Shown piece after piece: positions 8,265-15,505 of a stretch of DNA of 64,000 nucleotides. The stretch lies in contig NZ_FMCU01000015.1 in assembly GCF_900091525.1 (NCBI RefSeq), positions 1 through 64,000 of the forward strand. Direction: 5' to 3'. Under the pieces are notes generated by a model. That model ran no database searches. It worked only from the letters and a program-made list of their open reading frames with translations, and was not told where the DNA came from. The stretch comes from Micromonospora matsumotoense. Lineage in GTDB: Bacteria; Actinomycetota; Actinomycetes; Mycobacteriales; Micromonosporaceae. The position numbers and the translations under genes are program-made. Each line of letters starts with the position of its first letter. The stretch's first letter is position 1.

Positions 8265-8454
8265 GTCCCGATCCGGGTTGGCTGGCGATTGCGGCGGCTG
8301 CTTCGTCCGCGCCCGTGGTGTGGGAGACGGCCGTCGTGGGCCGTCCGATGTTGTTTCCAGCCTGGTGGCGGCCGGGGTGGACCTCGGCGGGAGCGTGCAG
8401 GCCGATCCCGGAGTGCCGCAGGCAGTTGTTGTACCAGGTCACGAAGTCGGTCAT
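8224..8454 (-). pseudogene. IS3-family OrfB, 3' end fragment
   Basis: The minus strand encodes FVTWYNNCLRHSGIGLHAP and AEVHPGRH, the characteristic C-terminal end of an IS3 OrfB integrase core, with no upstream catalytic domain. The fragment overlaps the 3' end of the EccC-like gene, whose last residues are read from it in another frame. Different sequence from the intact IS3 at 5310. Confidence 0.7.
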
Positions 8455-11400
8455 GAATGCTCGTGCGGCGGCCAGGGGCGCGAACCTGTCCTGGAGGACT
8501 CGCCGACCACCTGCACATCCGACCCGCTCACCGGGACCTGCACCGGGAGGGTGGTCCCACGGGAGACCAGCAGGGCCCGGCCGGCCGGCCAGCCGCCCCG
8601 GGTCGAGCGGGGCAGCTTCAGGTCGAAGACCTCCCCGTCGACGTACGACGACGGGTTGAGCAGCAGTCCATGCCGACCACGCCGCAACGCCGAGAGCCAG
8701 CCGCGATAGCGGTGCGCCGCCAGCTCCTCGGTGGTGCCGGCGGCGAGCACCAGATTGCCATGGTCGCGGGCCGAACGGGCGAGCTGTTCGAGTACGTCGG
8801 CGGCATGCCCCTCGCCGAGCAACTCCGCGTCGTCGACGACCACGGCGACCGGCCCGGCCAGTTCCGCGACCGCGTCCGCCAAGTCGGTGTCGATCTCCGC
8901 GCCACGCAGCACCCGGACCACCCCCGGCAGTTCGGCGAGGCCGGTCATCAACGGTGACCGGCGGGGGCAGCAGACCAGCACCGGCAGGTCACCGGACCGC
9001 CGGCCACCGAGCGAGGTGACCAGCGCGAGAAGCGCCGTGCTGCGCCCGGACATCGGTGGCCCGGCGACGAGGAAGGTCGCCCCGGTCTCGGCGAGATCCA
9101 AGTCGATGGGCCGAAGATGATCCCCGCCGACACCGACGGTGCAGGTGGCGACCCCGACCGGCGCCGCACCGGCACGCAGCTCGGCGAGCTCCGCCAGGGT
9201 CACCGACGCGGGCAGCGGGTCGATCCGGCGCGGCATGGTGGCCGGGTCCAGGCCCTGGCAGCGGTCCCACGCCGCTGCGGCGAGCCGCTCGACCGCCGCT
9301 GCCTGGGCCGCGCCGTCCGGGTCGGGGGCCAGGAGCGCGATCTGCACCTCCGTCCCGGACGGTACGGCCACTGCCCGGCCGTCCGGCATGGTCCGTGGCA
9401 TACCGCGGGGGTCGGCGCCGAAGACGGCGACATCCTCGGGATCGGCCTGGCGCAGCACCAGCCGGGTGGCGACCGCGCTACCGAGCCGGTGCCCGAAGCC
9501 GGAGCGGTCGGTGGTCAGCACCGGTAGGACGCCGACCGCCGAGCCGCGTCGGAGCAGGCGGTCGAGGGATTCGACCAGCCGTCCGCCGTCGGTCTCGCCG
9601 TGCTGGGCCAGGAACGCCTCGTACCGGTCGACCAGGAGCACCAGGTAGGGCAGGCGTTCCGCCGTCGGTGCAGCGGCCCGCTGCTCCCGCAGCGCGGTGT
9701 ACCCGCCGGCGGCGAGTAGCCGGGTGCGCCGGGCGACCTCGGCGTCGAGCAGATCGAGCAGGCGACCGGTCCGGTCGTGCTCCTCCCCTTCCACCCAGGC
9801 ACCGCAGTGTGGCAGCGCCGCCAGCGGGGCGAGGGCCCGACCGCCGTGGTCGAGCGCGTAGAGATGGACGTCGGCCGGCCCGTTCCGGGTGGTCAGCCCG
9901 ACAGCCAGGGCGCGCAGCGCGGTCGACCGTCCGCTGCGGGCCATGCCGGCGATCACCACCGGGCCGGTCCGGTCCAGGTCGAGGAGGAAGGGGGACTGGG
10001 TCTGGGCGCTCGGGTGGTCGCCCAGACCGAGCGGCACCGCCACCGGCGACTCGCGGGACGTCGGGTCGCCGCCAAGTGTGTGGTGGACGGCCGGGTGAGG
10101 CACGGTCGGCCCCAGCTCGGCGAGGGTGATCCGGTCCGGCAGAGGTGGGAGCCACGGGCCGCTCGGTGCGGCCACCTCGATCAGTTGCGCCGCCGCCCGG
10201 ATCGCCGCGACCAACACGGTCAGATCGGTCTCACCGGCATGGCCGTCGATCCCGGCTGCCGGGTCGGGCTCGGGCCGGTCACCCGCCCTCGGCCGGCCGA
10301 GGTCTGCCACCCGGCGTGGGGTGGCGGTGACCCGCTGGTCGGCACAGAGGTCCGAGCCGCCTGCTGCCCGGGGCCAACCGATCCGGGCAGCCTGCACCAT
10401 GGTCAGGTCGGCGTGACCGGTACGCAGGTAGGCCCGCCCGGGATGCAGCCGGGAGATCCGGGCGGCATCGGGTACGTCGACCACGTCCGCGCTCTCCTCC
10501 GCGCGGGTGACCCGCAGGCAGAGCCGGAGGTTGACGTTGGCCCGCATCTCCGCGTTGACCACCCCACCGGGGCGCTGGGTCGCCAGCACCACGTGCACCC
10601 CCAGGCTGCGCCCCCGCATGCCGATGCCGACCACGCCGGTGACGAACTCCGGCACCTCCTCGACCAGGGTGGCGAACTCGTCGACCACGATCACCAGCCG
10701 GGGCAGCCGGCCACCGGTGCCGGCCCAGTAGTCCTCGATGTCCTTGGCGCCGGCTTCGGCCAGGATGCCCTCTCGACGGCGCAGCTCGGCCGTGAGCGAG
10801 GCCAGTGCCCGATCCGCCAGGTGCCCGTCCAGGTCGGTGATCATCCCGACGCAGTGCGGCAGGTCCCGACAGTCCGCGAAGGCACTGCCGCCCTTGTAGT
10901 CCACCAGCACCAGGTTGAGCGCGTCCGGGGCGTTCCCGAGGGCGAGCGAGGCGACCAGGGTCTGCAGCAGCTCCGACTTTCCGGCGCCGCTGGTGCCCGC
11001 GATCAGCGCGTGCGGTCCGTCCCGTCGCAGGTCGACGGTGACCGGTCCGGTGGCGTCCGCACCGATCAGCACCGTCGTGGTACGACCGGAGGGCTGCGCC
11101 GCCCAGCGCTCGACGACGTCCTGCGCCGTCGGGTCGGGGCCGAGGCCGACCAGGTCGAGAAAGCGGATCTGGTCGGGGAGGTCGCCGTCGTCGCCGAACC
11201 GGGCGCCGAGCACCCGGACCGGAGCGAGCGCCCGGCTGACCCGGGCGGCCCGGCTGCCGGAGAGTCCGTCGGCGAGCACGTCCGGCTGGGGTTCCCGACC
11301 TTCGTTGAGCACTCTGACCCGGGTGCCGGCCGCTCCGGTCACCACCACCGTCGCGCGGCACTCGTCCGGCAGGCTGGACTCCACGGTGTCCAGGCAGAGC

Positions 11401-12965
11401 GCGTACAGACCGGCGGCCGGGCCGCTGGTGAGCAGATCGGCCAGGCCGGGCAGGGTGCGCAGCCGGCGGGCCCCGTCGACGATCACCAGCAGCCGTCGCC
11501 CCGGCGGCGCCTGGTCACGGAGCCCGGCCTGCCGATCGGCCAGCCGTTCCTCCATGATCCGCCGCAACTCGGCGATCCGGTGCTCGGCCTGCTGCCGGTC
11601 GGTGGCCACCATCCGCCGGCAGGCCAGGTCGGCCCGGTGCGGCACGGTGTGTGGCAGCCAGCTCAGCCACTCCCACTCGGTTGCCTCGTCGTGCCCGGTG
11701 AGCAGGACGAGACCGAGGTCGTGCGGGGCGTGCAGGGTCGCCACCTGGGTGAGCAGGGCCCGGAGGATCGGCATGGTCGACCCGCGCGGGCCGGCCAGCC
11801 CGAGGACCCCGGCCGTGCCGAGTGGCACCGTCACGGGCACGTCGTGGGCGGTCGGCACGGTCTCGGCGGCCGCACCCGGCCCGGTCAGTCGTACGGCGGC
11901 CGGCCGCTCGGTCAGCCCGATCCGGAGCAGGCCGAAGTCGGGGTCGGCGGGACGACGTTCGAAGAGGCGGCCGGTCGGGCCGGTAGCGATCCGGAGCACC
12001 GCCGCCGGGTCGGGAAGCAGCTCCCGACTCGTGTGCTCCTCGCTGACGGTCAGGGCGGCCAGCCGTTCCCGAGCCTGCGCGAGCCCGGCCCGGTAGTCCC
12101 GGAGCTTCTCCCGGTATTCCCGGCGTCCGCCCCGCCGCTCGGTGACGACGTGGGCGACCGCCATGAGCGGCGCGAAGGCGAGAAAGATCAGGTAGTACCC
12201 GGAGTTGGGCAGCACCAGGAAGATCACCCCGGCCAGCAGCAGCGGCAGGAGCACTGTGGCGAGCGGGAAGCGGATCCCCTTCGGCTGCTCCGGCGCGGCC
12301 GGCACGGACACCTCAACCTGCCGCTGCGGGTGCACTATCCGGGGCGGGCGGTTGAACCGCCGCACGCCCAGCGCCGGATCGGTTTCCAACTGCGTGTCGG
12401 CCACCGGATACCGCCGCACCACCACCAGGGACTCACCCAACTGCGCCAGGTCACCGTCGTCCAGCCGGGTCTCCTCGGTGATCCGCCGGCCGCGCGAGCC
12501 GGTGCCGTTTCGGGAGCCACGGTCGGCGACGGTGACCTCCCCTGCCCCGTCCCACCGGATCGCGGCGTGCCGCCGGCTGACCTCCGGGTCGCCCAGAACC
12601 AGGTCACAGCCGACGGCCCGGCCGAGGACCAGCGTGCGCGGCGAACCGTCGGCGGCCACCAGGGCGCTCGCCCCGGCGGCCGGCCCACCCACCACCGCGA
12701 CCTCACGGACCGGCGACGGAGCCGGCCCGTCGCCGCCCCGCCCCACCGCCGGCTGACCGAGGGTCAGTCGCCCGCCGATGACCAGCCCGGTGTCGGCCAA
12801 CCGCCGGTCGTCGGACAACCGCTCGGCGCCCAGGAACAGCGCCGCCCCGCGCGGCTCCTCGCCGAGGGCGTCACGCAGCGCGCCGACGGTGGCCGCCGGC
12901 CCGGCCTGGATGAGCATCGGGCTCGGACGACCCCGCCGGTCGACGACCGTGACCTCGTACTCCAT
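8451..12965 (-). CDS. Type VII-like secretion ATPase (FHA-FtsK/SpoIIIE, EccC-like)
   Basis: 1504 aa. A ubiquitin-like N-terminus (~1-75) precedes an FHA domain (~95-190; VLGRAVGCDLVLGD, EVSRRHAA, DRGSRNGT) and two membrane helices (~240-285; LATVLLPLLLAGVIFLVL). Three FtsK/SpoIIIE ATPase modules follow. Module 1 has an intact Walker A (GTSGAGKSE, ~656) and Walker B (LVIVVDEFA, ~758). Modules 2 and 3 have Arg instead of the Walker Lys (GMARSGRST ~1005, GPPMSGRST ~1300), as is common for the regulatory D2/D3 modules of EccC. It should drive export of WXG100 substrates. The last ~15 residues (SSRTGSRPWPPHEHS) come from an IS3 remnant, so the native end has been replaced. It lies directly downstream of the WXG100 gene. 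Confidence 0.9.
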   Translation of the reverse strand: MEYEVTVVDRRGRPSPMLIQAGPAATVGALRDALGEEPRGAALFLGAERLSDDRRLADTGLVIGGRLTLGQPAVGRGGDGPAPSPVREVAVVGGPAAGASALVAADGSPRTLVLGRAVGCDLVLGDPEVSRRHAAIRWDGAGEVTVADRGSRNGTGSRGRRITEETRLDDGDLAQLGESLVVVRRYPVADTQLETDPALGVRRFNRPPRIVHPQRQVEVSVPAAPEQPKGIRFPLATVLLPLLLAGVIFLVLPNSGYYLIFLAFAPLMAVAHVVTERRGGRREYREKLRDYRAGLAQARERLAALTVSEEHTSRELLPDPAAVLRIATGPTGRLFERRPADPDFGLLRIGLTERPAAVRLTGPGAAAETVPTAHDVPVTVPLGTAGVLGLAGPRGSTMPILRALLTQVATLHAPHDLGLVLLTGHDEATEWEWLSWLPHTVPHRADLACRRMVATDRQQAEHRIAELRRIMEERLADRQAGLRDQAPPGRRLLVIVDGARRLRTLPGLADLLTSGPAAGLYALCLDTVESSLPDECRATVVVTGAAGTRVRVLNEGREPQPDVLADGLSGSRAARVSRALAPVRVLGARFGDDGDLPDQIRFLDLVGLGPDPTAQDVVERWAAQPSGRTTTVLIGADATGPVTVDLRRDGPHALIAGTSGAGKSELLQTLVASLALGNAPDALNLVLVDYKGGSAFADCRDLPHCVGMITDLDGHLADRALASLTAELRRREGILAEAGAKDIEDYWAGTGGRLPRLVIVVDEFATLVEEVPEFVTGVVGIGMRGRSLGVHVVLATQRPGGVVNAEMRANVNLRLCLRVTRAEESADVVDVPDAARISRLHPGRAYLRTGHADLTMVQAARIGWPRAAGGSDLCADQRVTATPRRVADLGRPRAGDRPEPDPAAGIDGHAGETDLTVLVAAIRAAAQLIEVAAPSGPWLPPLPDRITLAELGPTVPHPAVHHTLGGDPTSRESPVAVPLGLGDHPSAQTQSPFLLDLDRTGPVVIAGMARSGRSTALRALAVGLTTRNGPADVHLYALDHGGRALAPLAALPHCGAWVEGEEHDRTGRLLDLLDAEVARRTRLLAAGGYTALREQRAAAPTAERLPYLVLLVDRYEAFLAQHGETDGGRLVESLDRLLRRGSAVGVLPVLTTDRSGFGHRLGSAVATRLVLRQADPEDVAVFGADPRGMPRTMPDGRAVAVPSGTEVQIALLAPDPDGAAQAAAVERLAAAAWDRCQGLDPATMPRRIDPLPASVTLAELAELRAGAAPVGVATCTVGVGGDHLRPIDLDLAETGATFLVAGPPMSGRSTALLALVTSLGGRRSGDLPVLVCCPRRSPLMTGLAELPGVVRVLRGAEIDTDLADAVAELAGPVAVVVDDAELLGEGHAADVLEQLARSARDHGNLVLAAGTTEELAAHRYRGWLSALRRGRHGLLLNPSSYVDGEVFDLKLPRSTRGGWPAGRALLVSRGTTLPVQVPVSGSDVQVVGESSRTGSRPWPPHEHS

Positions 12966-12966
12966 C

Positions 12967-13317
12967 TCAGTGGGCGAAGTCGATCGCTTCGGTGTCGCGG
13001 GCGTGCGCGTGCATGGCGCGCTCGGCGTCCTTCAACGCGAGCCGCATCCGCTCCAGCACCGGCGTGAACTCGTCCATCGAGTGCTGCATCCGCTGCATGC
13101 TCGGCTTGAACTCGCCCTCCCAGAGATTGTCGAACGAGGTGGCCCGGCGTCCCTTCCAGTCCATGCTCTTCACGCCGGCGCTGAGCGTGCTGATCATCGC
13201 CTGCATCCGGTGCACGCTGGCATTCATGTCGCGGATCAGCGCGGTGGTCTCCACGTCCGCCTGCTGTCCGAACTTGCGCCCCAACTCGTGGGCCTGCCCG
13301 GGATCGAGCTGGTACAT
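12967..13317 (-). CDS. WXG100-family (ESAT-6-like) protein
   Basis: 116 aa starting at the ATG at 13317 behind ACAGGAGACC. It is two helices joined by the WXG turn (Trp54-Lys-Gly, in SMDWKGRRA), the size and layout of a WXG100 substrate. The C-terminus (HARDTEAIDFAH) lacks an obvious YxxxD/E export signal. The stop lies two bases from the start of the ATPase gene, so substrate and motor are surely cotranscribed. A longer upstream in-frame extension runs through an intergenic palindrome and is rejected as the start. Confidence 0.88.
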   Translation of the reverse strand: MYQLDPGQAHELGRKFGQQADVETTALIRDMNASVHRMQAMISTLSAGVKSMDWKGRRATSFDNLWEGEFKPSMQRMQHSMDEFTPVLERMRLALKDAERAMHAHARDTEAIDFAH

Positions 13318-13415
13318 CGTGGTCTCCTGTCGGTGCTGGTCGTGCCCTCCTGCGGTCGCAGGGCGAGCGGCCGATCCGTCCGGATCGGCGCTTTCGACGC
13401 TAGGGGCCGGGGCCA

Positions 13416-13453
13416 CCCCGGCGGTATCGGAAGCCCTTCCGATACCGCCGGGG
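13416..13453. promoter_or_regulatory. Perfect 18-bp inverted repeat between divergent secretion genes
   Basis: Arms CCCCGGCGGTATCGGAAG (13416-13433) and its exact complement (13436-13453) flank a two-base centre. It sits between the WXG100 gene (start 13317, leftward) and the gene starting at 13488 (rightward), roughly 100 and 35 bases from the two starts. This is the position of an operator for both promoters, or of a hairpin in the leftward leader. No T-run follows on either strand, which argues against a terminator. Confidence 0.55.
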
Positions 13454-13487
13454 GCCGGTGCGCCCCGAGACTGGCGAGGTGAGCAAT

Positions 13488-13844
13488 GTGGATGCCCTCG
13501 CGGCGCGGGTACGCGCCCTCGAAGAGAAGGTCGACGAGGCCGACGGGTACGCCCGGGCCTGCCGGGCCGCACTGGTCCGGCTCCGGGGCCCGCTCGGCAC
13601 GCTGTCCGCCGTCTCCGTCGACGTCGGTGGCCTTCGGTCGAGGTCGGCGAAGGTCGACCGGGCACGGAGCCGGGCCGAGTCGGCCCGGGAGGTGGTGGGG
13701 ACCGCGCGGTCGAGGCTGGCCGACGCGGCTGGTGATCTCGGCCGGATCGCCGGCCGGTACGAGCGGCGGGCCGACACGGCCCGAGCCGAGCTCAGGGCGG
13801 CGAGAAAGCAGCTCGCCGCCGCGATGGCCAGCGGAGTGGGGTGA
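13488..13844 (+). CDS. Ala/Arg-rich helical protein of the secretion locus
   Basis: 118 aa. I choose the GTG at 13488 because GAGGTG lies six bases upstream; earlier in-frame GTGs exist at 13479 and 13458. The protein is almost wholly alpha-helical with heptad-like stretches (ALEEKVDEADGYARACRAAL, and RYERRADTARAELRAARKQL) and no Trp-x-Gly. It could be a WXG100-like partner or a coiled-coil chaperone. It is followed after four bases by the next gene of the rightward operon. Not assigned to a named family. Confidence 0.6.
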   Translation: MDALAARVRALEEKVDEADGYARACRAALVRLRGPLGTLSAVSVDVGGLRSRSAKVDRARSRAESAREVVGTARSRLADAAGDLGRIAGRYERRADTARAELRAARKQLAAAMASGVG

Positions 13845-13848
13845 CGAG

Positions 13849-14697
13849 ATGTCAGGTTTCAGCGGCGTACGGGTCTTCGTCTTCGGCGAGTTGTTCGACC
13901 TCGACCAGCGCCTGCGCGGACAGGCCCGAGCGCTCGGCGAGGTGGCGGGCGACCTGCACCTCGACACCGGTTCACTGCCGCCCGAGGCGCAGGCCGTGGT
14001 GGCCGGGCTGAAGGGGCTGGCCGGCCTGCTCGACCGGGCCGCCGACACCCTGCTCGCCGCCGCCACGGCCTTCGGGCAGACCGGCGCCGACGCGAGCCGG
14101 GCCGACCTGCTCGACCCGTTCACCCCGATGCTCGCCTCGCTGAAGGGCAAGGTGGTGCCGCCGGGCGGGTACGGACCGCTCGGCCCGTACCCGTGGCTGG
14201 GCGGTCAGGCCGCCTTCTTCGGTGGCACGGCCGCGACCATGCTGCGCAGCCACTACGGCTACCGCCACTGGGTGAAGGACGGGCCGAAGTGGCCGATCAA
14301 CGGCTCCGGCCCGCGCGCCCACCCGCAGATCCGCCAGGCGATCGACCGGACGGCGAAGATCGCCAAGGCCGGCGGCCGGGTCACCGGAGTGGCGGAGTCC
14401 GGTAGCCGCCGCCTCAAGGAGGGCGCGAGCGTGCCGGAGGCGGCCACCGGCGCCGCCGCGGAGACGGCCACCATCGAGGCGTGCGCGACCGCGGGTGCCC
14501 GGATCGGCATCGCCGCGCCGATACCGCACCCGCTGGTCAAGGGCGGGGCGATCGTGGCCGGCGGAGTGATCGGCGGCGCCGCCTGCTCCGGCCCTGGCCG
14601 GTGGGTGGGCGACCGGGCCAGCGACGCCGCAGGCGAGATGGCCGACATGGCCGAGGACCTCGGGGGCTTCTTCAAGAAGAAGATCCTCGGCAGGTGA
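13849..14697 (+). CDS. Putative type VII-like substrate with central hydrophobic segment
   Basis: 282 aa from the ATG at 13849. The N-terminal ~90 residues are helical (DLDQRLRGQARALGEVAGDL, LDRAADTLLAAATAFGQTGA), like the helical export domain of large WXG100-superfamily proteins. A Gly/Pro-rich segment follows (GGYGPLGPYPWLGGQAAFFG), then a hydrophobic stretch near 230-255 (KGGAIVAGGVIGGAA) and a basic end (GGFFKKKILGR). The operon position between the coiled-coil protein and the EspG-like protein suggests a dedicated substrate. No toxin motif is recognisable. Confidence 0.55.
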   Translation: MSGFSGVRVFVFGELFDLDQRLRGQARALGEVAGDLHLDTGSLPPEAQAVVAGLKGLAGLLDRAADTLLAAATAFGQTGADASRADLLDPFTPMLASLKGKVVPPGGYGPLGPYPWLGGQAAFFGGTAATMLRSHYGYRHWVKDGPKWPINGSGPRAHPQIRQAIDRTAKIAKAGGRVTGVAESGSRRLKEGASVPEAATGAAAETATIEACATAGARIGIAAPIPHPLVKGGAIVAGGVIGGAACSGPGRWVGDRASDAAGEMADMAEDLGGFFKKKILGR

Positions 14698-14702
14698 CGC
14701 GG

Positions 14703-15440
14703 ATGTCGACCACGACCACGCTGCACCTGACCACGCACGAACTCCACGCGCTCGCGGACACGCTGGATGCCCCGGGGCTGTGGGGCGTCCCCGTCCCGCC
14801 GGACGCCCCGGAGCCGACCCCGGGCACCGACCCGCTCGCCGGGCTGGTGACCCGGGGACTGCTCGAACCGGACGACGGCGGTGCCCTGTGGCCGTCGGTC
14901 GACCTCGGCGCGCTGGTCGAGGCGGTTGCCACCCACCGGGTGTGCGTGCTCGTCGAGCAGACCGCGACGACCGCCGGCCCCGGGCCGCGCACGGTCCACG
15001 CGGTGCTGGCCGGCGGCACCGGCCTGGTCCGGCACCGGCTCGGCGAGCCGGTGCACACGTTCGCGCTCGACGCGGGGTCGGCCGACCGCCTCGCGGACAC
15101 CCTCGTCGCGCTGGTCGAGCCCGCGCCGGGGGACGGCCGTCCCGGGACCCGGCGGTTCCGGGGGCGGTTCGGGGCCCTCGCCGATCTGGTGCCCGAGCCG
15201 ACGGGCGGTTGGCGGCGGTGCAGCGTCCTGCTGCGGGCCGACGGCACCGACGGACGGTCCAGGGTGGACGGCCTGCTCGCCGTCCTCGACGCCGGTCCGG
15301 ACCGGCTGTGGCTGGTCCGCGAGTACGACGGCCCGGAGCTGGACGAGGGTGGCCCGGCAGTGGTCGCCGAGCCGGCCACCGCCGCCGAGGTCACCGCCGC
15401 GCTGCACGCCCTCGCGATGCACGCCGAACCCGGCCCCTGA
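14703..15440 (+). CDS. EspG-like ESX secretion-associated protein
   Basis: 245 aa starting at the ATG at 14703, five bases after the preceding stop. The beginning (LTTHELHALADTLDAPGLWG) and the later alternating strands and helices (LVEAVATHRVCVLVEQT, GWRRCSVLLRADG) match the general plan of EspG-type chaperones of actinomycete secretion loci, which bind substrates in the cytosol. The resemblance is by pattern and context rather than a diagnostic motif. It is the last gene of the rightward operon and converges on the transglutaminase-like gene. Confidence 0.5.
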   Translation: MSTTTTLHLTTHELHALADTLDAPGLWGVPVPPDAPEPTPGTDPLAGLVTRGLLEPDDGGALWPSVDLGALVEAVATHRVCVLVEQTATTAGPGPRTVHAVLAGGTGLVRHRLGEPVHTFALDAGSADRLADTLVALVEPAPGDGRPGTRRFRGRFGALADLVPEPTGGWRRCSVLLRADGTDGRSRVDGLLAVLDAGPDRLWLVREYDGPELDEGGPAVVAEPATAAEVTAALHALAMHAEPGP

Positions 15441-15464
15441 GTTCCGCGCTTCGCAGTTCGCGCC

Positions 15465-15501
15465 GCCGCCGGCCACCCGTTGCCCACGGGTGGCCGGCGG
15501 C
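15465..15501. terminator. Bidirectional hairpin between convergent genes
   Basis: Perfect 16-bp arms (GCCGCCGGCCACCCGT and complement) around a 5-base loop, placed between the stops at 15440 (+) and 15506 (-). No T-run, as is usual for such high-GC hairpins. Confidence 0.65.
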
Positions 15502-15505
15502 CTGT

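Noticed and set aside
9777..13067. A 1096-aa plus-strand open frame antisense to the EccC-like gene
   Set aside because: It is His/Gly/Pro/Arg-rich without domains. It is open only because the real minus-strand gene has strong third-position GC bias.
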